46,245 nucleotides of DNA from Rhodococcus sp. HM1 (GTDB taxonomy: Bacteria > Actinomycetota > Actinomycetes > Mycobacteriales > Mycobacteriaceae), in the NCBI RefSeq assembly GCF_023218075.1, contig NZ_JALPTB010000052.1:1-46245 (forward strand), in the 5' to 3' direction. Positions 9,101 through 15,566 of the stretch are shown piece by piece (position 1 is the first letter of the stretch; every line of letters begins with the position of its first letter). The translations under genes and the position numbers were made by a program. The notes below the pieces were generated by a model. The model saw only the letters and a list, made by a program, of their open reading frames with translations. It was not told the DNA's origin and did not search any database.

Positions 9101-9296
9101 GCGCCGGGACTGCGATCCACACACCCTGACGGACGTCGACGCGATACTGGCGCGATGGAAGCAGCGGGTTCCGGATGCGATCGCTCGGGTGACACGCCTG
9201 ACCGACGACCTGTGCCGGGACGGGCGGATCGATCTGGCGCAGGCATGCACGCTCGGTGCGGAACTGCACCTGCTCGTGCGCGCAACGGAGCGGTGA
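6159..9296 (+). CDS. Large NAD-dependent glutamate dehydrogenase (short form)
   Basis: A 1045-residue protein of the large NAD-glutamate dehydrogenase family (glutamate + NAD to 2-oxoglutarate + ammonia + NADH). Diagnostic stretches are RGGLRFSDRPEDYRTEVLGL, then KNAPIVPVGAKGAF (substrate/catalytic core), and VGIGDMSGDVFGNG (dinucleotide binding), followed by the long helical C-terminal region. Actinobacterial relatives of the 180-kDa class are usually ~1600 residues, so this copy lacks most of the N-terminal ACT-containing regulatory part. I chose the ATG at 6159 because AAAGGA ends 7 bases before it; an ATG at 6153 is too close and one at 6039 lies in the operator region. Divergence from gabT suggests joint use: GabT consumes 2-oxoglutarate and this enzyme regenerates it. 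Confidence 0.88.
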   Translation: MTTDTAPTHPYEPAPTDVAGAARRLVCSQDAGPALLFVEDSASDGTACAVMKWPGRDPLLTDSVHTFEHFGLRIDDHELLATDDADCRVHRFAFVTPPEWRSGSPHRVAAVFDAHAQGRTVVDGYSRLAVVADVGVRDIALVRAAARFARQAGLIMSERYVVDTLCRHSGFVEALVACFAARLDPDRPNRDDAAERTLAERRGAAESLDEDRILRSLESFVTATVRTNWYQHDEHGAPKPYGAFMLDSVHLADPGPVVPHREIFVHSDHVEGIHVRSGTVARGGLRFSDRPEDYRTEVLGLMKTQIVKNAPIVPVGAKGAFIRTNSDVTPAQAYSTFIRGMLDLVDNIVDGQIVHPDRTIVHGGDDAYLVVAADKGTARFSDLANSIAAEYDYWLGDAFASGGSNGYDHKVMGITARGAWVAVREHFADLDIDADTTELTAVGIGDMSGDVFGNGMLLSPHLRLVGAFDHRHIFLDPDPHPARAYAERRRLFELPGSSWDDFDRDVLSAGGGVWPRSAKSITVPEPARRLLGLSHPTTTPDGLIKALLTAPVDLLWNGGVGTYVKASSENHTDAADPANDTVRVDASQLRCRVVGEGGNLGFTQRARIEFAAVGGRINADFIDNAAGVATSDAEVNLKIALESARRKGSLTLEKRDRLLDDARDEVARTVLLMNRDQSVALGLAVSRAARLLGRHERLIIHLETSGMRRSTEVLPTVQELAARAGAGRGLTRPEIAVLLARSKNVVCRDLLDSDVPDDPVFAAVALEYFPTRMRDLVRDEIRDHPLRREIIATRMASDLVDHVGPGMIYQLEERLGVRTPAVARAYAVVRAVFDTDRLWAEARDRSVSGAHRWERLAAVQEFIEHAVLWILRLRPSPLDVTAEIERLSAGVADLVGVGVAGDGPDFRLLAQCPALVDTAYTLDCPAHLVARMHAATGPLLGIERMSLDPATGSHTWWDSMARATVWDELTEDHHRLVAAILRRDCDPHTLTDVDAILARWKQRVPDAIARVTRLTDDLCRDGRIDLAQACTLGAELHLLVRATER

Positions 9297-9302
9297 CGGG
9301 AC

Positions 9303-9341
9303 GGCGCCCTTTTCGGATCCGGGAAATCCGAAAAGGGCGCC
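9303..9341. terminator. Strong intrinsic terminator
   Basis: A perfect 16-bp inverted repeat (GGCGCCCTTTTCGGAT at 9303-9318, complement at 9326-9341) with a 7-base loop, starting 6 bases after the glutamate dehydrogenase stop. It lies between convergent genes and carries T4 or A4 in each arm, so it can act in both directions. Confidence 0.85.
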
Positions 9342-9453
9342 ACGCCTCGCCGAGGAGGGTGTGCCGTCACGACACCGTGCGGACCTGCCATCACCTCCGC
9401 GAAGAACGGTGGAGGTGCGGAAGATCTTGTGGGTCACTGCGCGGTCGGTTCCG

Positions 9454-10566
9454 TTACCGAGCGTGCACGATCACTCCGCGAATATTCTTGCCGTTGCGCA
9501 GATCCTCGTACCCCTGGTTGACTTCCTCGAGTGAATAACGCGTCGTGACGAGTTCGTCGAGTTTCAGTTCGCCCTGGTCGTACATACGCAGCAATCGAAC
9601 GATGTCGTACTGCGGGTTGGCCGAGCCGAACAAAGTCCCCTTGATCGTCTTCTCGTTGAGCGTCAGATCGGCTCCCGACACATGCACGGTCAGTTTGCTC
9701 GGATCGGCCAAACCCGTGATGACGACGGTGCCACCCTTACCGATCACGGCAGTCGCCGCTGCGATCACCTCCTCGTCGACCGTGCCGACCAGGACAAGTG
9801 CCTGATCCGCGCCCTGACCCCAGCTCAACTTATTGACCTTCACCGCCGCTTCTTCCGCAGTCGCGAAGGCGTGTGTGGCTCCGAACTTCAATGCTGTCTC
9901 CCGCTTGAAGGCAAGCGGATCGACCACGACGACGTACCGTGCCCCGGCCTGCACCGCACCCTTCACGGCGTTGATGCCGAGGCCACCGATGCCGTAGACG
10001 ACGACGATGTCCCCGGCCCGGACGCCGCCGGCGTACACCGCGGTTCCCCATCCCGAAGGAACACCGCAGCCGACGAGCACCGCGGTCTCGAGGGGCAGCC
10101 AGTCGTCCACCTTGACAACCGAGTGCTGCGAGATCGTCGCCCGTTCGGAGAACGTACCCAGCATGCACATGGCTCCGAATTCTGTTCCGCCGGAACGGAA
10201 CCGGAAACTGCCATCAGGCATCGATCCTTCGAGGATCGTCGCGCCCATGTCGCACAGGTTCTGTCGGCCGGTGGCACAGTAGCGACAGGTTCCGCAGTTG
10301 GGGATGAAGCTGCACACGACGTGATCGCCGGGTTCGACCTTGGTGACCCCGGGCCCGACCTCCTCGATGATGCCCGAGCCTTCGTGTCCGCCGACGATGG
10401 GATAGCGAGGCGGGAGGTCACCGTCGGTCAGGTGCAGGTCGGAGTGGCACAGTCCCGCCGCGGTGTACTTGATGAGTACCTCGCCGGGGCCGGGACCGTC
10501 CAGATCGAGTTCCATGATCTCGAACGGCTTTCCGGCTTCGAGTAGAACAGCAGCCTTGGTCTTCAT
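9454..10566 (-). CDS. Zinc-dependent NDMA-type alcohol dehydrogenase
   Basis: A 370-residue medium-chain zinc alcohol dehydrogenase. Visible residues are catalytic-zinc ligands Cys40 (GLCHSD) and His61-Glu62 (GGHEGSG), the structural-zinc quartet Cys91/94/97/105 (NCGTCRYCATGRQNLC) and the GIGGLG nucleotide-binding turn. The overall pattern resembles the nicotinoprotein (NDMA-dependent) alcohol dehydrogenases of Rhodococcus, Amycolatopsis and Mycobacterium, which oxidise alcohols with tightly bound NAD. The ATG at 10566 follows AGGAGAACAC. It lies 37 bp downstream of an aldehyde dehydrogenase on the same strand, so the two together would turn a primary alcohol into its acid. The alcohol (short-chain, propane-derived or aromatic) is unknown. 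Confidence 0.9.
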   Translation of the reverse strand: MKTKAAVLLEAGKPFEIMELDLDGPGPGEVLIKYTAAGLCHSDLHLTDGDLPPRYPIVGGHEGSGIIEEVGPGVTKVEPGDHVVCSFIPNCGTCRYCATGRQNLCDMGATILEGSMPDGSFRFRSGGTEFGAMCMLGTFSERATISQHSVVKVDDWLPLETAVLVGCGVPSGWGTAVYAGGVRAGDIVVVYGIGGLGINAVKGAVQAGARYVVVVDPLAFKRETALKFGATHAFATAEEAAVKVNKLSWGQGADQALVLVGTVDEEVIAAATAVIGKGGTVVITGLADPSKLTVHVSGADLTLNEKTIKGTLFGSANPQYDIVRLLRMYDQGELKLDELVTTRYSLEEVNQGYEDLRNGKNIRGVIVHAR

Positions 10567-10603
10567 GTGTTCTCCTGATGAGTTCGGGGTGAGGCCGGAG
10601 ACG

Positions 10604-12103
10604 TCAGAGTGCGACGTTGACGGCCTTGGTCTGGGTGTAGAGGTCGATGGCGGCGGCGCCGAGTTCGCGGCCCCACCCGGACTGCTTGTAGCCACCGAAC
10701 GGCATGGCCGTATCGAAGCCGTTGTACTGGTTGATCCAGACCGATCCGGCCTTCAGTAGGCGTGCGGTGCGGTGCGCCTTCGAGATGTCACGAGTCCAGA
10801 TGCCGGCAGCCAGTCCGTAGATCGAGTCGTTGGCGGCGGTGACGATGCCGTCGTCGGCATCGAACGGCATCGCGGCAACGACCGGACCGAAGATCTCCTC
10901 CCGCACGACGCTGAACTCCGGCTCCACGTCGACCAACACGGTCGGCTCGACGAAGTATCCGGTCTCACCCCAACGCTTACCACCTGTCAGAGCGCGCGCG
11001 CCGTCCGCGAGTCCGTCGCGGAGATAGCCGGTGACCCGGTCGAGCTGCTCCTGCGAGACGAGCGGACCCAGCTCGGTCGTGGGGTCGAGCCCGGGACCGA
11101 TCTTGACCCTGCTCGCGGCCTCTGCGACCGCCTCGGTGAAGCGCTCGAAGATGCTGTTCTCGACGTACAGGCGCGTGCCGGCGACACAGCACTGGCCGTG
11201 GTTGAAGAGCCACGCATTGAGCGAACCTTGAACGGCCACATCGAAATCGGCATCGGCGAACACGATGTTGGGACTCTTGCCGCCGAGCTCGAGAGTGACC
11301 TTCTTGAGGTTGCCCTTGGCTGCGTCGACGATCTTCTTTCCGACCTCGGTGGAACCGGTGAAGGCGATCTTGTCGACGTCGTCGTGTGCTGACAGCGCGG
11401 CACCCGCGTCACCGAAACCGGGTACGACATTGACCACGCCGGGCGGGAAGCCGGCCTCCTCGAAGATCTCGGCGAGCAGCAATGCGGTGAGCGGCGTCTG
11501 CTCGGCCGGCTTGAGAATCACCGTGTTGCCGGCTGCGAGAGCGGGTGCGAGCTTCCACGATGCCATGAGCAGTGGGAAGTTCCACGGCACGATCAGCCCG
11601 CAGACTCCGATCGGCTCCCTCAGCGTGTACGCGTGGAACTGACCGCCCGGTGCGAACGGCATCGAGACGTTGACCGTGCTGCCCTCGATCTTGGTGGCCC
11701 AGCCTGCGTAGTACCGGAAGACGTCGGCCGCCCAGGCCGTGTCGACGGCCGATGCGATCGCGGCGGACTTGCCGTTGTCGAGAGCTTCGAGTTGGCCGAA
11801 CTCGGCGGCCCGCTCGGTGAGCAGGTCGCCGACCCGCCAGATGAGACGCTCACGCTCGTTCGGCTTCATCGAGGCCCACGGCCCCTCGTCGAACGCACGA
11901 CGCGCGGCCCGGACGGCCCGGTCGATGTCGGCGGCCTCACCGTGCGCCACGTCGGTGAGGCGCTCGCCGGTGGCGGGGTCGTACGTGACGAACGTGCGGC
12001 CGGATGATGCATCGACGAACTCACCGTCGATGTACAGCAGCTTGGTGCCGGCGAGGAACTCGCGCACTCGCGCTGAAACCGACTGCTCGGCAACGACAGT
12101 CAT
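10604..12103 (-). CDS. NAD-dependent aldehyde dehydrogenase
   Basis: A 499-residue ALDH-superfamily enzyme of the acetaldehyde/phenylacetaldehyde/betaine-aldehyde type. The key residues are VPWNFP (Asn175), LKPAEQTP (Lys198), Glu272 in LELGGKSPNIVF and Cys306 in NHGQCCVAGT; the Glu-Cys spacing of 34 is standard. The ATG at 12103 has a near-perfect AGGAGG ribosome-binding site. It is the first gene of a two-gene operon with the alcohol dehydrogenase and lies just downstream of a Fis-type activator gene in the same orientation. An inverted repeat 72-90 bp upstream of the start (12175-12193) is a plausible activator site. Confidence 0.92.
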   Translation of the reverse strand: MTVVAEQSVSARVREFLAGTKLLYIDGEFVDASSGRTFVTYDPATGERLTDVAHGEAADIDRAVRAARRAFDEGPWASMKPNERERLIWRVGDLLTERAAEFGQLEALDNGKSAAIASAVDTAWAADVFRYYAGWATKIEGSTVNVSMPFAPGGQFHAYTLREPIGVCGLIVPWNFPLLMASWKLAPALAAGNTVILKPAEQTPLTALLLAEIFEEAGFPPGVVNVVPGFGDAGAALSAHDDVDKIAFTGSTEVGKKIVDAAKGNLKKVTLELGGKSPNIVFADADFDVAVQGSLNAWLFNHGQCCVAGTRLYVENSIFERFTEAVAEAASRVKIGPGLDPTTELGPLVSQEQLDRVTGYLRDGLADGARALTGGKRWGETGYFVEPTVLVDVEPEFSVVREEIFGPVVAAMPFDADDGIVTAANDSIYGLAAGIWTRDISKAHRTARLLKAGSVWINQYNGFDTAMPFGGYKQSGWGRELGAAAIDLYTQTKAVNVAL

Positions 12104-12174
12104 GCCAAAACCTCCTGGATGCGATGCATATGATGCGGAACACGATCATCGTGCTGCGTGGGAGAGCGGCGGAA

Positions 12175-12193
12175 CTGTTCAAGCTTTGGACAG
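12175..12193. promoter_or_regulatory. Inverted repeat upstream of the aldehyde/alcohol dehydrogenase operon
   Basis: CTGTTCAA-N3-TTGGACAG, 8-bp arms with one mismatch. It lies 72-90 bp upstream of the aldehyde dehydrogenase start, a usual distance for activator binding. The repeat upstream of the regulator at 14133-14151 has the same arm length and 3-base centre, which supports a common binding protein, presumably the regulator at 12201-13838. Confidence 0.5.
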
Positions 12194-12200
12194 CGATCGG

Positions 12201-13838
12201 TCACACGGTGATGTCGAGCGCCCGGATCCGGCTATACAACGTCGTGCGGCTGATACCGAGCCGGGCAGCTGCGTGCACCTTGTTACCGCAACTTTCCTGC
12301 AACGCATCTATGATCGCTTCCCGCTCGGCGCGTTCGCGGCCGCCGAGGCGGGCCACCCGAGCGGGTGCACGGTAGGCCTCGGGCAGGTCCTCGATCCGGA
12401 TCGGGATGCCGCCCTTGTCGGGAAGTCCCGCAAGGACCGCACGCAGTTCGACGAGATTGCCAGGCCATGTGTGTTCCGACAGCGCAGCCAAGGCGCTGGG
12501 GCCCAAACGGATATCAGAACGGCCGAGCTCGGTGGCAAGCGCGGTGACGAGCGCCGGCAGTTCACGGGTTCGCTGCCGTAGGGCGGGCACTGCCACCTGT
12601 GCGCCGCAGCGGGCAAGCAGGTCTCGCACCGCAGGTCGGATAGTGTCGACGGGATCGGCGGTGAACACGAGTCTCGGTCCGTCGGCGCGCGTGGCGAGCG
12701 ATCCCAGCAGCGCGAGGACCGAGTTCGGGCCGAGGTGGACGTGTTCGATCAGGACGTGCGCGGGTCCGGTCGCGATGTGCCTGAGTAGTCCGGCGGACCA
12801 GTTGCGTTCGCCCTCGGCTATCACGTGTGCGGCATCCACGGCCACGATCGGTCCCGCTGCATACTCTCGCGCGGCCCAGCTCCGACCGCTGCCGACCTCG
12901 CCGATGATGGCGATTGCACCAGTGCTGGAACGTAATTCGGCCATGCGGGCGCGTATCCGGGAGGTCGCATCCTGAGGCGTGGCCCGCCGGCGCACGGGCG
13001 GGCGGCTCTCATCGACACCGAGCAGGAACAGCGCACCGCTCTCAGTGCCGGACACGCGGTTGATGTGAAGCTCGGTGTGCCCGCCCCCGGAGAGAGCGAA
13101 GTCGAGCGTCCGTGTCTCGCCGGGCGGCACGTCGTCCACGAGCGCGCGCAACGCCACGTGATCACTTGGTTCGAGCAGTTCGACGGCGGCCTTGTTGGTG
13201 AGCATGACGTCCTGCCCCATTGCAGCCACGGCCACGCCACGTTGGCGGGCCGCGATCCGGAACGCGTCCATGACGCGGCGATCCGATTCACGTGCCCCCT
13301 CGAGCAGTCGCGCCTCGATATCGCGGACTGCCCGTGCGAGGAATGGCACGAATAGGGGGTTGGCCGTCTTCTCGGTCGCGGTGATGTCGAGGATGCCTTC
13401 GATTCTGCGCGTGACCGGATGCACTATCGGGTGACCGTAACAACTGAACTGCCGGAACGACTCGAGGAAATGCTCGTCGCCGTGAACGACGAGACCCTGA
13501 CGCACCTCGAGGGGGGTCCCGAGCGCGTTCGTCCCGTACGTCTCCTCGGACAGCGCGACGCCGGGCAGCACCCCGACATCTTCCATAGCGGACCTCATCG
13601 CGTCCGAGTCGAACACCCTCGAGACGACACAGCAGTTGCGATCGACGAGCAGGATCCCACATTCCGTGCCTGCCAGCTGTACCCGTAATTCATCGAGCAC
13701 AGGTCGGGCGGCCTGCAGCAACCGTTCTGCCGAGTCCGCCGGGGCGAGCAGGGTCGGTTCCGGAACCTGTGCCGGATCGATGCCACTGAGCTGCGAGCGC
13801 TTCCAGGACAGTTCGATCTCCGGCCGTAAGGCGTGCAT
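12201..13838 (-). CDS. AcoR/MimR-like Fis-type activator with degenerate AAA+ domain
   Basis: A 545-residue regulator with an N-terminal GAF-type sensor (about residues 30-190), a central region aligned to the sigma-54-activator AAA+ module (about 290-460) and a C-terminal Fis helix-turn-helix (NKVHAAARLGISRTTLYSRI). The AAA+ part is degenerate: the Walker A segment reads GEVGSGRS without the usual Gly-Lys, the Walker B position reads LIEHVH, and no GAFTGA sigma-54 contact loop is present. It therefore probably works without sigma-54, as proposed for several actinobacterial AcoR/MimR-type proteins. I use ATG 13838 (AAGGGG upstream); a GTG at 13841 is equally possible. Its position suggests it activates the adjacent dehydrogenase operon. 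Confidence 0.85.
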   Translation of the reverse strand: MHALRPEIELSWKRSQLSGIDPAQVPEPTLLAPADSAERLLQAARPVLDELRVQLAGTECGILLVDRNCCVVSRVFDSDAMRSAMEDVGVLPGVALSEETYGTNALGTPLEVRQGLVVHGDEHFLESFRQFSCYGHPIVHPVTRRIEGILDITATEKTANPLFVPFLARAVRDIEARLLEGARESDRRVMDAFRIAARQRGVAVAAMGQDVMLTNKAAVELLEPSDHVALRALVDDVPPGETRTLDFALSGGGHTELHINRVSGTESGALFLLGVDESRPPVRRRATPQDATSRIRARMAELRSSTGAIAIIGEVGSGRSWAAREYAAGPIVAVDAAHVIAEGERNWSAGLLRHIATGPAHVLIEHVHLGPNSVLALLGSLATRADGPRLVFTADPVDTIRPAVRDLLARCGAQVAVPALRQRTRELPALVTALATELGRSDIRLGPSALAALSEHTWPGNLVELRAVLAGLPDKGGIPIRIEDLPEAYRAPARVARLGGRERAEREAIIDALQESCGNKVHAAARLGISRTTLYSRIRALDITV

Positions 13839-14013
13839 CACCGTTCCCCTTCCAATCGTGCCCGGCGATCAGCGGGGAGCGACATCGCCCACGTCACGAT
13901 CCTGCTGGTTGCCGTCACCGGGAACTCATCGACCGGGCCCACGGACCGGGAGATCTTGTGGTCGGCGGAACGCTCGGTGCGGCACCCGGGTTGCGACGCA
14001 GCCGATTCGTCAT
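13838..14013 (-). pseudogene. Possible frameshifted small upstream gene
   Basis: An ATG at 14013 has an excellent ribosome-binding site (AAAGGAG, 5-base spacing), but its frame stops after 32 residues (MTNRLRRNPGAAPSVPP...). A neighbouring frame looks codon-biased and ends (ISRSVGPVDEFPVTATSRIV, then TWAMSLPADRRARLEGER) with a TGA at 13840-13838 overlapping the regulator's GTG as GTGA. Restoring one frameshift near 13970 would give a ~58-residue protein translationally coupled to the regulator. I do not recognise it. It may instead be a short leader ORF or chance. Confidence 0.3.
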
Positions 14014-14133
14014 CGCGTCTCCTTTCCGGGCACAGGTCACGGTGCCTACGGGAGGTCCCTGTCGGCGCCGATCTGCAAACGTACTCACCCGAGTGTGGTC
14101 CAGGTAATATTCGCCCATCCCACATTCGGTAAC

Positions 14134-14150
14134 TGTTCAGATTCTGAACA
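14134..14150. promoter_or_regulatory. Perfect palindrome upstream of the regulator gene
   Basis: TGTTCAGA-T-TCTGAACA, 8-bp perfect arms around one base, ~300 bp upstream of the regulator start. Read as CTGTTCAG-ATT-CTGAACAC it matches the architecture of the repeat at 12175-12193. A looser relative, CTGTTCA-N8-TGAACAG, lies at 14369-14390. Confidence 0.45.
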
Positions 14151-14376
14151 CCGAGAACCGCCGATGTGGGGAAAGAGGCAACGGTGGCAGTGGCACGGCT
14201 CGAGTTCGGCGGCCCCGCGACCGTGATCGGACTGGAGAGCACCAGTGCTTCGCATTCTTCGGGGTCGTCTCGAGCGTCCGGATCCTGCGTACCCACTCCT
14301 CCAGGGCGGCACGTTCATCGTCGGACACGATCGGTTCGGCCTCGGACCGCCCAGTACGTGCCATCCACCTGTTCAT
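14137..14376 (-). pseudogene. Decayed N-terminus of an IS630-family transposase
   Basis: On the minus strand from 14376, MNRWMARTGRSEAEPIVS followed by DDERAALEEWVRR resembles the start of actinobacterial IS630-type transposases (M-A-R-T-G-R ... S-D-E-E-R ... L-E-R-W-x-R-R). After ~30 residues the similarity ends, the frame becomes low-quality and stops, and no DDE catalytic region follows. I read it as a short remnant. The 570-bp gap between the regulator and pcaL otherwise holds only the palindromes and the small disrupted ORF listed separately. Confidence 0.4.
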
Positions 14377-14408
14377 ACGCTTGTGAACAGAATGCCCGAC
14401 TCAGGACA

Positions 14409-15566
14409 CTAGGCCTCGGTGGCCTCGACCGCGGCCTTGGTGAGGGCAAAGGCCCGGTTGCTGTTGGGCACCCCCGCGTAGACGGCGGTGTGCAGGAAAA
14501 CCTCGACGAGCTCGTCCGGGTCCACACCGGCGCGCAACGCCGCCCGGATGTGCATGTCGAGTTCGTGCTCGTTGCCGACCGCGGTGAGGATGGCGAGGGT
14601 CAGCAGCCGGCGGGTGTGGTGGTCCAGACCGGGCCGCGCCCAGATGTCGCCCCACGCGGTGCGGGTGATGAAATCCTGGAACGGCGCAGTGATCTCGGTG
14701 GCCGCCGCCATCGCGCGGTCGACGTGGGCGTCGCCGAGCACCGAGCGCCGCACCCGCATGCCCAGGTCGAACGCGGCGGTGCGCTGGGCACCGGCGGGAG
14801 TCGCGCGGGTGAGGTGTTCGCGGACGAGGGCGGTGACCCGGCCGGCCTGCTCGACGCTCGCCAGGTGCGCTGCGGGGTCGACGACGTGGAAGCCGGCGCC
14901 GGCGATGCCGTCGGCGAGCCGGCGCATCACGTCCGGCGGGGTCGCCGGGTCCTGGGCACCCGCGATCACGAGGGTGGGCGCGACGATCCGGGCCAGGTCG
15001 GCGCGGCCGTCCCACGTCGCGAGCGCCTCGCAGCACCCGGCGTACCCCTCGTCGCTCGTCGCGGACACCATCGCGACGTGGCGGTCGATCAGGTCGCGGT
15101 CGCGCGCGGCGAGCTCGGGGGTGAACCAGCGACCGACGATCGACTCGGCGATCGAGGCCACGCCCTCGGCGCGGACGGTCACGGCCCGTTCCCGCCACGG
15201 TTCGGCCGGGAGGAAGGCTGTCGAGGTGCAGAGCAGCGTGAGCGTGCGGACACGTGCCGGATGATGCGCGGCGAGCCACTGTCCGACGGCCCCGCCGAGG
15301 GACAACCCCACGACGTGGACGGTGTCGAGAGCGAGTGCGTCGAGCAGCGCGACGACGTCGCCGCCGAGGTCGTCCATCGTGTACGGGCCGTCGACGACCG
15401 GTGACTTGCCGTGCCCGCGGTGGTCCACGGCGACGACGTGCGCGAGCGGTGACAGCGCGGCGATCTGCGGCTCCCACATCGACAGGTCGGAGCCGAGCGA
15501 CCCGAGCAGCAGCACCGCGGGCGCGGAGGGGTCGCCGTGCTGTTCGTAGTGGAGAGCGACGGTCAT
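14409..15566 (-). CDS. pcaL: PcaL: 3-oxoadipate enol-lactonase / 4-carboxymuconolactone decarboxylase fusion
   Basis: A 385-residue fusion. Residues 1-~255 form an alpha/beta hydrolase (PcaD) with the nucleophile Ser89 in GLSLGG, an acid in AGAQDPATPP and a His in DPAAHLASVE. Residues ~262-385 are PcaC-like (LGMRVRRSVLGDAHVDRAMA, then RLLTLAILTAVGNEHELDMH). It decarboxylates 4-carboxymuconolactone and hydrolyses 3-oxoadipate enol-lactone to 3-oxoadipate. The fusion is typical of Rhodococcus and Streptomyces. The ATG at 15566 overlaps the pcaB stop as ATGA. It is the last gene of the pobA-pcaHGBL operon; the CoA-transferase and thiolase genes that finish the pathway are not in this window. Confidence 0.95.
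   Translation of the reverse strand: MTVALHYEQHGDPSAPAVLLLGSLGSDLSMWEPQIAALSPLAHVVAVDHRGHGKSPVVDGPYTMDDLGGDVVALLDALALDTVHVVGLSLGGAVGQWLAAHHPARVRTLTLLCTSTAFLPAEPWRERAVTVRAEGVASIAESIVGRWFTPELAARDRDLIDRHVAMVSATSDEGYAGCCEALATWDGRADLARIVAPTLVIAGAQDPATPPDVMRRLADGIAGAGFHVVDPAAHLASVEQAGRVTALVREHLTRATPAGAQRTAAFDLGMRVRRSVLGDAHVDRAMAAATEITAPFQDFITRTAWGDIWARPGLDHHTRRLLTLAILTAVGNEHELDMHIRAALRAGVDPDELVEVFLHTAVYAGVPNSNRAFALTKAAVEATEA

Noticed and set aside
14160..14215. Sigma-54 (-24/-12) promoter for the Fis-type activator system
   Set aside because: A TGGCAC occurs near 14190 but no GC/TTGC element at the right spacing; the activator also lacks the sigma-54 contact loop.
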